This document shows positions 43,988 to 52,932 of a stretch of DNA of 64,000 bases, in pieces. The notes beneath the pieces were generated by a model that saw only the letters and a list, made by a program, of their open reading frames with translations, was not told where the DNA came from and did not search any database. The stretch is from NCBI GenBank assembly GCA_045654885.1, contig JAZOOF010000045.1, positions 10,695-74,694 on the forward strand, in the 5' to 3' direction. Both the position numbers and the translations under genes were made by a program. Source of the stretch: HGM04593 sp045654885 (GTDB taxonomy: Bacteria; Bacteroidota; Bacteroidia; Bacteroidales; Bacteroidaceae). Each line of letters opens with the position of its first letter. Positions within the stretch are counted from its first letter, which is position 1.

Positions 43988-46063
43988 ATGACAGATAATA
44001 GACCTACAATTGATATGAATCCACTCCTGATGCCATATGACACCCCTCATGGTGCAATTCCATACGACCGTATAACACTGCAGCATTACATCCCTGCAGT
44101 CAAGGAGGCAATAGCACGCGAGGAGGAGGCCGTAAATGCCATATGCAACAACAGCGATGCCGCAACATTCGACAACACAATTGCAGCACTTGACTATGCA
44201 GGCCTGCTGCTTGGCGATATAATAGGCGCCTTCAATGCCGTTGCCAATGCATGCAGCAATGACGAGATACTTGCCATTGAAGAGGAGATGCAGCAGCTGT
44301 ATGTTGCCCACAAGAACAACATAACACTCAATGAAAAGCTCTTTGCACGAATAAAATCCGTTCACGAGAGCGACAACACCGGCCTCACCACCGAACAGCG
44401 CCGCTTGCTCGAACAGACATATGACAGTTTTGTGCGTAGCGGAGCAAACCTTACGGGAGCAGAGCGTGACGAGTACAGGCAACTCACCGAGCGCCTTGCC
44501 ACATTGGGAGTAAAATTTCAGGAGAACAGCATAAAGGACACCGACGGGTACACGCTGCACATCGAGAACGAGGCAGACATTGAAGGCCTGCCCGAGGATG
44601 TAAAGGACGCAGCCCGCAATAATGCCAAAGAGAGCGGCAAGGAGGGTTGGCTGTTCACGCTTCACCGCCCAAGCTACCTGCCGTTCATCACATTCTGCCG
44701 CAACCGCGAACTGCGCAGACAGATGTACATGGCATATGACACCATTGGTGCAAAGGGCAACGGGCACGATAACTGCGAGACTGTAAAGGAGACCGTCAAC
44801 TGCCGTTTGAAACTTGCCCGCCTGCTTGGCTACAACACCTACAGCGACTATGTGCTAAGCGAGCGCATGGCACAGAACACCGACGCTGTGTTCTCGATGC
44901 TGGGCAAGCTCACATGGTCCTACCTGCCGGCTGCACGCAAGGACATAGAGGAGGTGACAGCATTTGCAAAGAGCCTTGAGAGCGAGGAGTTCGAGTTCCG
45001 GCCCTGGGATTTCGCCTTCTACAGCGAGAAATTCAAGGAGCAGAAGTTCGACCTCACCGATGAGATGGTACGCCCCTACTTCGAGCTCAACCAGGCCATA
45101 TACGGCGCGTTCTACCTTGCAACCAGGCTCTACGGCATAACCTTCAAGCAGAACCACGACATTCCGCTCTTTACCCCCGATGCAAAGGTTTGGGAGGTAT
45201 ATGACTATGACGGTACATACCTTGCACTGCTCTACTGCGACTTCCTCGCTCGCAAGGGCAAGCAGGCAGGCGCATGGTTGGACAGCATAAAGCCACAGTA
45301 CAAGGATGCCGCAGGCCCCGACCACAGGCCACACATTACCCTCTCCACCAACTACCGCAAACCAATGCCGGGCAAGCCGACATTGCTGAACCACGACGAG
45401 TTCAACACACTGATGCACGAGTTCGGCCATTGCCTGCACGGAATACTCTCGAACGTCACATACCCGTCACTCTGCAGTCCTAATGTACTTTGGGACTTTG
45501 TGGAGATGCCGTCACAGATAATGGAGAACTTCGCCACCGAGGAGGAGTTTCTGCAGCACTTTGCGTTCCACCATCGGACGGGCGACAACATTCCCGCCGA
45601 GACGTTGCGCAAGATACAGCAGGCGCGCAACTTCAATGTAGGCTACCAGTGCATACGCCAGGTAAGGCTGGGGTTGCTCGACCAGTCATGGCATAACATA
45701 TCACAGCCCTTCGAAGGCGACGTGCTTGAGTATGAACACTCTGCCACCGAAGCCCTTAAGGTTTTGCCCCACATCAACGGAACCGGTATCACCACAAACT
45801 TCGGTCACATAATGTCGGGCGGATATGCTGCCGGCTACTACAGCTACAAGTGGGCCGAGATGCTCGATGCCGATGCCTTTGCGCGTTTCAAGGAAGAGGG
45901 CATAATGAACATGGACACAGCCCAGTCGTTCCGCGACGAGATACTCTCAAAGGGCGACAGCGAACACCCTATGACACTCTACCTGCGATTCCGCGGGCGC
46001 AAGCCGTTGATAGAGCCGTTGCTCGAGCGCGATGGAATAAAGACAATATGCCCACACCTGTAA
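43988..46063 (+). CDS. dcp: M3-family peptidyl-dipeptidase (Dcp/oligopeptidase A type)
   Basis: This 691-residue thimet-type metallopeptidase degrades short peptides. It has the zinc motif LMHEFGHCLHGILSNVTYPSL (HExxH) with the downstream Glu in the MPSQIMENFATE stretch, and the substrate loop GHIMSGGYAAGYYSYKWAEMLDADAF. There is no signal peptide, so it is cytoplasmic. It leads a four-gene operon: 12 bases to a lipoprotein gene, then dCMP deaminase and a carboxy-terminal protease. Confidence 0.9.
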   Translation: MTDNRPTIDMNPLLMPYDTPHGAIPYDRITLQHYIPAVKEAIAREEEAVNAICNNSDAATFDNTIAALDYAGLLLGDIIGAFNAVANACSNDEILAIEEEMQQLYVAHKNNITLNEKLFARIKSVHESDNTGLTTEQRRLLEQTYDSFVRSGANLTGAERDEYRQLTERLATLGVKFQENSIKDTDGYTLHIENEADIEGLPEDVKDAARNNAKESGKEGWLFTLHRPSYLPFITFCRNRELRRQMYMAYDTIGAKGNGHDNCETVKETVNCRLKLARLLGYNTYSDYVLSERMAQNTDAVFSMLGKLTWSYLPAARKDIEEVTAFAKSLESEEFEFRPWDFAFYSEKFKEQKFDLTDEMVRPYFELNQAIYGAFYLATRLYGITFKQNHDIPLFTPDAKVWEVYDYDGTYLALLYCDFLARKGKQAGAWLDSIKPQYKDAAGPDHRPHITLSTNYRKPMPGKPTLLNHDEFNTLMHEFGHCLHGILSNVTYPSLCSPNVLWDFVEMPSQIMENFATEEEFLQHFAFHHRTGDNIPAETLRKIQQARNFNVGYQCIRQVRLGLLDQSWHNISQPFEGDVLEYEHSATEALKVLPHINGTGITTNFGHIMSGGYAAGYYSYKWAEMLDADAFARFKEEGIMNMDTAQSFRDEILSKGDSEHPMTLYLRFRGRKPLIEPLLERDGIKTICPHL

Positions 46064-46075
46064 ACAATTATATAT

Positions 46076-46501
46076 ATGAGGAGTATTGCAAAAGCAGCAA
46101 AGAGCGCTATCTTTGTGCTGGCACTTGCCTTGGCAGGCTGCAACAACAGCGACGACATAAGCGAAATATTCATAGGACATGACTGGAGGCTCACTTACAT
46201 CGAGGAGGGCGGCATAAGACGCTGGCCATCGCAAGAGAACAGCTACAGCATCATGTTCAGCGAGAACAGTTTCAGTGCAACCACGCCGGGTGGCGGCAGA
46301 ATCAACGGACGCTGGAGTGCCAACGGAGAGACACGCCGGTTCAACTGCACAAACATACGCACCGAAGGAATAAGCGCAAGCGACACCATTGCAAGACAGA
46401 TGGTGGATATGCTTAAAGAGGCAAACACATACAGTGGCGACATCCACTACCTGCAGATAATAAAAGAGAAAAACCATTTAATGCAGTTCTACAACAGATA
46501 A
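46076..46501 (+). CDS. Small lipoprotein of the DUF4847 type
   Basis: This 141-residue protein has a lipoprotein signal with lipobox LAGC (Cys at about 22) and a mature part with the pattern HDWRLTYIEEGG ... NSFSATTPGGGRINGRWSANGETRRFNC. This recalls META/HslJ-like small beta domains and the Bacteroidetes-only DUF4847 family; the family name is from memory and less certain. No function is known. It sits between dcp and the dCMP deaminase gene, 2 bases before the latter, in one operon. Confidence 0.65.
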   Translation: MRSIAKAAKSAIFVLALALAGCNNSDDISEIFIGHDWRLTYIEEGGIRRWPSQENSYSIMFSENSFSATTPGGGRINGRWSANGETRRFNCTNIRTEGISASDTIARQMVDMLKEANTYSGDIHYLQIIKEKNHLMQFYNR

Positions 46502-46503
46502 CT

Positions 46504-46956
46504 ATGGAAAACAGACAACAGAAACAACACGACCTCGACCTCAGATACCTTAGAATGGCTGCCATCTGGGCCGAGAACTCATATTGCGTGCGCCGCAAGG
46601 TAGGAGCACTCATTGTGAAGGACAAGATGATTATCTCCGACGGCTACAACGGCACACCCGCCGGCTTTGAGAATATTTGCGAAAACGAGGATGGCTTCAC
46701 AAAGCCATACGTCCTGCATGCCGAGGCCAATGCCATAACAAAGATTGCATGCTCCAACAACAACAGCGCAGGTGCAACAATGTATGTGACCACATCGCCC
46801 TGCATAGAGTGTGCCAAGCTCATTGTACAAGCCGGCATCAAACGCGTTGTCTACAGCAACAAATACCGCCTTACCGACGGCATCGACCTGCTCACAAGAG
46901 CCGGCATTGAGGTTGTGTACATTGATATGACCGAAAGCGAAAACAGCAGCAGATGA
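46504..46956 (+). CDS. Deoxycytidylate (dCMP) deaminase, ComEB-like
   Basis: This 150-residue zinc enzyme deaminates dCMP to dUMP, a source for dTTP. It has the catalytic LHAEANAITK (HAE) and zinc cysteines in SPCIECAKLI, and the N-terminal YCVRRKVGALIVKD typical of the dCMP family. The stop overlaps the next gene's start (ATGA), so translation is coupled to the processing protease. Confidence 0.9.
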   Translation: MENRQQKQHDLDLRYLRMAAIWAENSYCVRRKVGALIVKDKMIISDGYNGTPAGFENICENEDGFTKPYVLHAEANAITKIACSNNNSAGATMYVTTSPCIECAKLIVQAGIKRVVYSNKYRLTDGIDLLTRAGIEVVYIDMTESENSSR

Positions 46957-48557
46957 AACGCCTCATTCCAATAATAGTAACAACTATGTGCCTTTTGCTG
47001 GGATACTATTTCGGCACAAGGAACGCACTGATAGAGGTTGTCGAGAAACAGACTCTTGTTCTGCGCGACAACAAAATCAACGAAGTGTTGAGCATCATGG
47101 ACGGCATGTATGTCGACACTCTCGACATCGACTCCATAATAGAGAAAAGCATCCCAAAACTGCTCACCGAGCTCGACCCCCACAGCGTCTACATCCCCAT
47201 TGAGGAGGTTGAAGAAACGAACTCGGAGCTCGAAAGCAGTTTCAGTGGCATTGGAATACGTTTCACCATCCAGGAGGATACCATAAACATCAACGATGTG
47301 ATACGCAACGGCCCATCGGAGAAGGTGGGATTGCTTGCCGGCGACCGCATAATAAAGGTCAATGACACTCTGTTCGTGGGCAAAGGCGTGTGCACCAACG
47401 ACAAGGCGATGAAGAAGCTCAAAGGCCCACAAGGCAGCTTTGTAAAGATAAGCGTGCAACGATATGGCGAGGAGGACCTTCTCGACTTCATTATCCGACG
47501 CGACCAGATACCTGTTGAGAGCATAGAGGCCTACTACCTTATCAACGACAAATGGGCATACATCAAGGTAGACCGTTTTGCCGAGAACACCTTTGCAGAA
47601 TTCATACGCGCTATGGTAGAGATGGCCTACAGCAATGCACAGGGATTCATCATCGACCTTCGCGGCAACGGCGGAGGCTACATGGGCATAGCACTTGAAA
47701 TGGCCAACCAGTTCCTTGACGAGGATGACATCATTGTATACACCGAGGGTGCAAACAGCCCCAAGGTCATTGAGCGTGCCAACGGACACGGTGTATTCAA
47801 GGAGGTACCTCTTGTGGTGCTTGTGGATGAGACATCGGCATCGGCCAGCGAAATCATTGCCGGAACAATACAGGACAATGACCGTGGCACAATCATCGGC
47901 CGCCGCTCATTCGGCAAAGGACTTGTGCAACAGCCAATCACCCTCAGCGACAGTTCCATGGTAAGGCTCACCATAGCACGCTACCACACCCCGTCGGGGC
48001 GCTGCATACAGAAGCCCTACAACAAGGGTAACCGCGAGGAGTATGACATGGACCTCATTGACCGCTACAACAGAGGCGAGTACTTCTCGCAGGACAGCAT
48101 ACACCAGAACGAGGAGCTCGTTTACAAGACCAAGAAAGGACGCACGGTGTACGGCGGTGGCGGCATAATGCCCGACATATTCGTTTCGAGCGACACTGCC
48201 GATGTGACAGCATATGCCAACGAAGTGCTCATGCGTGGACTCATAGCACAGTTCACCCTCAAGTACAGCAACAACACCCGCCACAACCTTTCGGGCTACA
48301 CCACACATGAAGCACTCATAGCACACCTTGAGACACAACACCTGTTCGACAAGTTTGTGGCATTTGCAGCCGGGAAAGGTGTAAAGGCAAGCGCCGAGGA
48401 ACTCGCAAAGTCAGAGAGACTGCTAAAGCGTTCGCTCTACTCCAACGTTACCTACCAGCTGCTTGGAATGTGCGAGCATGTGAAATACATAAACCTTAGC
48501 GACTCCACCGTACTGAAGGCCGTCGAGGTGCTTGAACGCGGAGAAGCATTCCCATAA
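46953..48557 (+). CDS. Carboxy-terminal processing protease (S41 family, PDZ)
   Basis: This 534-residue periplasmic, membrane-anchored protease has an N-terminal hydrophobic helix (LIPIIVTTMCLLLGYYFG). A PDZ domain (SGIGIRFTIQ ... GLLAGDRIIKVND, about 90-170) binds substrate C-termini. The S41 core follows, with the serine in DETSASASEIIAG and the lysine in GRRSFGKGLVQQP. A C-terminal helical extension follows. CtpA-type enzymes trim or degrade envelope proteins. It is the last gene of the dcp operon. Confidence 0.92.
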   Translation: MKRLIPIIVTTMCLLLGYYFGTRNALIEVVEKQTLVLRDNKINEVLSIMDGMYVDTLDIDSIIEKSIPKLLTELDPHSVYIPIEEVEETNSELESSFSGIGIRFTIQEDTININDVIRNGPSEKVGLLAGDRIIKVNDTLFVGKGVCTNDKAMKKLKGPQGSFVKISVQRYGEEDLLDFIIRRDQIPVESIEAYYLINDKWAYIKVDRFAENTFAEFIRAMVEMAYSNAQGFIIDLRGNGGGYMGIALEMANQFLDEDDIIVYTEGANSPKVIERANGHGVFKEVPLVVLVDETSASASEIIAGTIQDNDRGTIIGRRSFGKGLVQQPITLSDSSMVRLTIARYHTPSGRCIQKPYNKGNREEYDMDLIDRYNRGEYFSQDSIHQNEELVYKTKKGRTVYGGGGIMPDIFVSSDTADVTAYANEVLMRGLIAQFTLKYSNNTRHNLSGYTTHEALIAHLETQHLFDKFVAFAAGKGVKASAEELAKSERLLKRSLYSNVTYQLLGMCEHVKYINLSDSTVLKAVEVLERGEAFP

Positions 48558-48613
48558 GGAAAAATGTTGCTGTAAAAATATCAAAACAGCAACCCACATT
48601 AAAATAAAAGTTG

Positions 48614-48621
48614 TATCTTCG
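48614..48621 (+). promoter_or_regulatory. -7 box of tRNA-Gly
   Basis: TATCTTCG lies 14 bases before the mature 5' end, in the same form as at serC and ribE; no clear TTTG is at the usual distance. Confidence 0.45.
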
Positions 48622-48635
48622 CAAGCGGAAACAAC

Positions 48636-48708
48636 GCGGTAATAGCTCAGTTGGTAGAGCATTGGCTTCCCAAGCCGAGGGTCGCGGGTTCGAGTCCCGT
48701 TTACCGCT
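48636..48708 (+). tRNA. tRNA-Gly (anticodon CCC)
   Basis: A complete 73-base cloverleaf: acceptor GCGGTAA/TTACCGC, D arm GCTC...GAGC, anticodon stem TTGGC/GCCGA with loop TTCCCAA giving anticodon CCC (reads GGG), T arm GCGGG-TTCGAGT-CCCGT, discriminator T. CCA is not encoded. The last 18 bases recur at 48833-48850. Confidence 0.92.
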
Positions 48709-48923
48709 CAAAAGAAAAGCACCCTAAAGGTGCTTTTTGTTGTATAGGAGGGCGAGAACCAGCGACCCTATTAACAAGGAAAAGCGCAGCTTGGTGCGCG
48801 GGTTCTTTGCAAGCAAAGCGGCAAGCCGATTACGAGTCCCGTTTACCGCTCAACAGAAAAGCACCCCAAAGGTGCTTTTTGTTGTATAGGAGGACGAGAA
48901 CCCGCGACCCTATTAACAAGGAA
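48691..48923. repeat. Duplicated tRNA tail and terminator
   Basis: 48691-48783 and 48833-48923 are near-identical copies (offset 142) of the tRNA-Gly 3' end, its terminator hairpin and about 45 bases beyond. In each copy a segment (GAACCCGCGACCC at 48898-48910; one mismatch at 48756-48768) is the inverse complement of the tRNA T-arm region 48679-48691. The intervening 49 bases (GCGCAGCTTGG ...) look tRNA-like but do not fold as one. The rest of the gap to 49090 has a REP-like end at 48970-49005 and the short palindrome GTCACCTTGTGAC (49022-49034); no gene is seen. Confidence 0.75.
48715..48737 (+). terminator. tRNA-Gly terminator
   Basis: AAAAGCACC pairs with GGTGCTTTT, ending in T. A second copy is at 48857-48880. 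Confidence 0.8.
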
Positions 48924-49090
48924 AGCGATGCGAAAGCATCGCATGCCATTTTTCGGGCAAGCCCTCAACAGTACGTCTGAGCGCAGCGAGGTATCTTTGT
49001 TATCACGCAGTTTGAAAACTTGTCACCTTGTGACGAGGAGTAACCCTAAAATAACATATCCCCAAAGGGAAACCTGTTTTTGTGGGCACA

Positions 49091-51922
49091 TTACCTCTCC
49101 AACTCCTCTTTCAGATACTTCGCGGTGTGCCCTACTCCTTTGGCGGCGACTTCCTCGGGGGTTCCTGTTGCCATAACCACACCACCGTCGCGGCCGCCTT
49201 CGGGACCCATGTCGATGATATAGTCGGCCATTTTTATGACATCAAGGTTATGCTCGATAATCACCACGGTATTTCCTTTATCTACAAGGCGGTTTATTAC
49301 GTTCATCAGCACACGTATATCCTCGAAGTGCAGACCTGTCGTGGGCTCGTCGAGCAGATAGAGCGTCTTTCCTGTATCGCGCTTGGCAAGTTCCGTAGCA
49401 AGCTTCACGCGCTGGCTCTCGCCACCTGAAAGGGTTGTCGACGGCTGACCGAGCTTTATGTAACCCAAACCGACATCCTGCAGCACCTTTATCTTGTTTA
49501 GAATGGTAGGCACATTCTCAAAAAACTCCACCGCCATGTTTATTGTCATGTCAAGCACATCGGCTATAGACTTGCCCTTGTAGCGCACCTCCAATGTCTC
49601 GCGGTTGTAGCGTTTGCCGTGACACACCTCGCAGGGCACCATCACATCGGGCAGGAAGTTCATCTCCAATGTCTTGTAACCGTTACCGCCACAAGCCTCA
49701 CAGCGGCCACCGGTAACGTTGAACGAGAAGCGTCCGGGCTTGTAGCCGCGAATTTTCGCCTCGGGCAGGTCCACAAAAAGGTTACGTATATCGGAGAATA
49801 CACCTGTGTATGTCGCAGGGTTGGAGCGCGGTGTGCGTCCAAGCGGAGACTGGTCAACATCCACAATCTTGTCGATATGCTCAATGCCCTCAATCGATGT
49901 ATAAGGCAACGGCTCGCGAAGTGCACGATAGAAATGCTTTGCAAGGATTGGCTGCAGGGTATCGTTGATGAGCGATGACTTTCCACCACCCGACACACCG
50001 GTAACACATATCAGTTTGCCAAGCGGGAACTCGACATCCACGTTCTTAAGGTTATTGCCACATGCACCTGTAATCTTTATTACATTGCCATTCCCCGGGC
50101 GACGCACCGCAGGCACCTCAATTTTCTCCTTTCCGTTGAGGAAGCGTGCAGTCATTGTATCGCCCTTGAGCATATCGGCCGGCGTGCCGGCAAACACCAC
50201 TTCACCACCCTTACGGCCCGCCTTTGGACCAAGGTCTATAATATAATCCGATGCAAGCATAATGTCGCGGTCGTGCTCCACCACAATAACGGTATTGCCG
50301 ATGTCGCGCAACGACTTGAGCGAAGCTATGAGCCTGTCGTTGTCGCGCGGATGAAGACCAATACTGGGCTCGTCGAGAATATAAAATACATTAACAAGTT
50401 GTGAGCCCACCTGCGTGGCAAGACGTATGCGCTGCCCCTCGCCACCCGACAGAGACACCGACGAGCGGTTGAGCGAGAGATAACCGAGACCCACATCGAG
50501 CAGGAAGCCTATACGCGTCTTAACCTCCTTCACAATCTCGCCCGCAATGGCACGCTGTTTCTCAGTAAGCGACTCATCGAGTTTTTCGAGCCATTCGTTC
50601 AGCGCTGTTATATCCATTGCTGCAAGTTCCGATATATTCTTGCCTGCAAGGCGATAATGGAGCGCCTCCTTGTTCAGACGCGCGCCGCCGCACTCGGGGC
50701 ATGTCTGCATTGCCGAGAACTGCTCGGCCCAACGCAACTCCTTGGCCGAGACGCTTGTCTCCTTCTGCAGCTGGATATATTTCACAAGACCGTCGTAAGT
50801 GGAGATGCTGTCATAGAACATCTCGGACGAACTGTTGAGTTTCAACGGCACGGGCGAGCCATAGAGTATCTCATCGAGTGCCTCATCGGGCAATTCCTCA
50901 ATGGGAGTCTTCAAATCGGCCTCATAACGCGCAAGCACAGCCTCAATCTGCTGGAAGATTGACGAACGGCGATACTTGCCGAGCGGTGCAAGAGCACCGT
51001 CATAGACCGACAGCGAGCGGTCGGGAACCACCTTCTCGACATCGACACTGCTTATCACTCCCAATCCCTTGCACTTGGGGCAGAAGCCCTGCGGTGAGTT
51101 GAACGAGAAGTTATGTGGGTCGGGTTCCTTGTATGCAAGGCCTGTCACCGGGCACATGAGGCGCTTGCTGTAGTGGCGCACCTCGCCCGACGGCATCTCC
51201 ATAATCATTACCAGTCCCTCGCCCTGAGCAAGCGCTGTTGCAAGGCTCTGCTTCAGGCGCTGTGTATCCTTGGCATCCACGGCAAGTTTGTCAATTACAA
51301 CCTCAATGTCATGGTTCTTGTATCGCTCCAGCATCATGCCGCGCGACATCTCGCACAGTTCGCCATCTACGCGCACGTTGAGGTACCCCTTGCGCATCAT
51401 CTGCTCAAACAGTTCCTTATAGTGTCCCTTACGGTTCTTCACGAGCGGAGCAAGGATGTATATGCGCTTGCCGTCATAGGCATCGAGCAGCAGTTCAAGG
51501 ATTTTCTCCTCGGTATATTTCACCATCTTCTCGCCCGAGAGGTACGAGTAGGCATCGGCCGCACGCGAATAGAGCAGGCGCAGATAGTCATAAATCTCGG
51601 TTGTTGTACCCACCGTTGAACGAGGGTTCTTGTTGGTTGTCTTCTGTTCTATCGAGATTACGGGGCTAAGTCCGGTAATCTTGTCGACATCGGGACGCTC
51701 CAATCCGCCCAGGAAGTTGCGGGCATATGCCGAGAATGTCTCAAGATAGCGACGCTGTCCCTCGGCAAAAATTGTATCGAAGGCAAGTGATGACTTGCCG
51801 CTGCCACTGAGACCTGTTATCACAGTGAGCGAATCATGCGGAATCTCAACATCCACATTCTTGAGGTTGTGCACCCTGGCACCGAACACCTCAATCATTC
51901 CCTTTTCCTCTCTCTCCATCAT
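49091..51922 (-). CDS. uvrA: Excinuclease ABC subunit A
   Basis: This 943-residue DNA damage sensor of nucleotide excision repair has two ABC modules: Walker A GLSGSGKSSLAFDT and GVSGGGKSSLINDT, signatures LSGGEGQRIRLA and LSGGESQRVKLA, and Walker B regions ILDEPSIGLHP and LLDEPTTGLHF. The C-terminal zinc module CEACGGNGY ... CEVCHGKRY is intact. The N-terminal one is reduced to CPVTG ... CPKC, so it lacks two of four ligands; this seems common in one Bacteroidetes UvrA form. The ATG at 51922 is preferred to an upstream GTG. It follows the type-B-sorted gene by 13 bases. Confidence 0.95.
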   Translation of the reverse strand: MMEREEKGMIEVFGARVHNLKNVDVEIPHDSLTVITGLSGSGKSSLAFDTIFAEGQRRYLETFSAYARNFLGGLERPDVDKITGLSPVISIEQKTTNKNPRSTVGTTTEIYDYLRLLYSRAADAYSYLSGEKMVKYTEEKILELLLDAYDGKRIYILAPLVKNRKGHYKELFEQMMRKGYLNVRVDGELCEMSRGMMLERYKNHDIEVVIDKLAVDAKDTQRLKQSLATALAQGEGLVMIMEMPSGEVRHYSKRLMCPVTGLAYKEPDPHNFSFNSPQGFCPKCKGLGVISSVDVEKVVPDRSLSVYDGALAPLGKYRRSSIFQQIEAVLARYEADLKTPIEELPDEALDEILYGSPVPLKLNSSSEMFYDSISTYDGLVKYIQLQKETSVSAKELRWAEQFSAMQTCPECGGARLNKEALHYRLAGKNISELAAMDITALNEWLEKLDESLTEKQRAIAGEIVKEVKTRIGFLLDVGLGYLSLNRSSVSLSGGEGQRIRLATQVGSQLVNVFYILDEPSIGLHPRDNDRLIASLKSLRDIGNTVIVVEHDRDIMLASDYIIDLGPKAGRKGGEVVFAGTPADMLKGDTMTARFLNGKEKIEVPAVRRPGNGNVIKITGACGNNLKNVDVEFPLGKLICVTGVSGGGKSSLINDTLQPILAKHFYRALREPLPYTSIEGIEHIDKIVDVDQSPLGRTPRSNPATYTGVFSDIRNLFVDLPEAKIRGYKPGRFSFNVTGGRCEACGGNGYKTLEMNFLPDVMVPCEVCHGKRYNRETLEVRYKGKSIADVLDMTINMAVEFFENVPTILNKIKVLQDVGLGYIKLGQPSTTLSGGESQRVKLATELAKRDTGKTLYLLDEPTTGLHFEDIRVLMNVINRLVDKGNTVVIIEHNLDVIKMADYIIDMGPEGGRDGGVVMATGTPEEVAAKGVGHTAKYLKEELER

Positions 51923-51935
51923 CACAATTTATTTG

Positions 51936-52658
51936 TTATTTCGCAGCCTCGGAATATCCACGCAGAAGATTTACATCACGTTTTATATCGTACTCAATGC
52001 CATCGGCACCCTTGGCCTTTATAACCACAAAATAGACACCGGGCTTCACCGGGTTGCCCTTGTAAGTTCCATCCCAGCCTGCGCCTTCAACCCCCATCTC
52101 GTCAAGCCCCCAACGGTAGAGTTCCTGCCCCCAGCGGTTGTATATGGCGCCATGGAACTCAACGATTGATTTCACGTTGAACACATTGTAGTAGTCGTTG
52201 ATACCGTCACCGTTGGGCGAAAAGGCATTAGGTGCCTCAAGAGCCGACTCGGCAAGGATTATGCTGAACGGCTGGTATGTCTCGGAATCAAAAGGCCAGA
52301 ACACCTCGCTGTCATCAATGCTTGTATACGTAATGTTGGGCATTACAATTGTTGTACCGCTCTCGCGCAGTTCAATCTCCACATCGGCATCGTGACGCAC
52401 CAGGTAAGGTTCCTCCTCGCCCTCCTTGAAGAACTCCCACGTACAGGTGAGCGAAAAGCCATCCTCCCGGGGAGCATTGGCATAGAACCTCACCGTCACA
52501 GGCGCTTCGCCCGAATATTCATCACCTGTCTCAAGGTCGGTGAGCACACCTTTTGAGTCAACCACAAGGGCTGTGGGTTTTGGTGCCGTAATCTCCTTCT
52601 GCGCATAGGTTACGACGCACAGCAGCAACAGCGATATAAATAGAATGGTCCTTTTCAT
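51936..52658 (-). CDS. Exported protein with gliding-motility-type (type B) C-terminal sorting domain
   Basis: This 240-residue protein starts at 52658 (MKRTILFISLLLLCVVTYA-Q signal). The central part is an Ig-like beta-sandwich (about 20-140). The last 95 residues carry the CHU_C / TIGR04131 pattern: APNAFSPNGDGINDYY, IYNRWGQELYRW, GWDGTYKGNPVKPGVYFVVIKA. In flavobacteria this domain directs secretion by the type IX system. It is small compared with usual carriers, which are adhesins of 1,000 or more residues, so it is nearly just the sorting domain. It lies upstream of uvrA in one unit. Confidence 0.8.
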   Translation of the reverse strand: MKRTILFISLLLLCVVTYAQKEITAPKPTALVVDSKGVLTDLETGDEYSGEAPVTVRFYANAPREDGFSLTCTWEFFKEGEEEPYLVRHDADVEIELRESGTTIVMPNITYTSIDDSEVFWPFDSETYQPFSIILAESALEAPNAFSPNGDGINDYYNVFNVKSIVEFHGAIYNRWGQELYRWGLDEMGVEGAGWDGTYKGNPVKPGVYFVVIKAKGADGIEYDIKRDVNLLRGYSEAAK

Positions 52659-52870
52659 ATTGGTCTTACTTTTCATCTACCACGCAACGCCACAGAAACT
52701 ATGCAGCCGAATGCGCTATGAAGAGCAAAAATAGTAAATCCCGATGAAATAACATAGACAAACGGCACTATTTAATGCAATAGATGGGCAACTTTATCCA
52801 TACCCGCGGCAATGGACTCCGCGGATGTTATTTTTCGGTTTTCAATATGCATATATTGACAATAAATTCG

Positions 52871-52878
52871 TATCTTCG
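52871..52878 (+). promoter_or_regulatory. -7 box of the LysM protein operon
   Basis: TATCTTCG lies about 55 bases before the start. There is no clear TTTG at the usual distance. Confidence 0.45.
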
Positions 52879-52932
52879 CAAGAAATTCGGTTAAATAGAA
52901 AAACAACCCGTACCACGTTACCTTTATTACGT

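Noticed and set aside
46851..47789. Minus-strand open frame of 312 codons opposite the ctp gene
   Set aside because: Antisense shadow of a gene with clear PDZ and S41 motifs.
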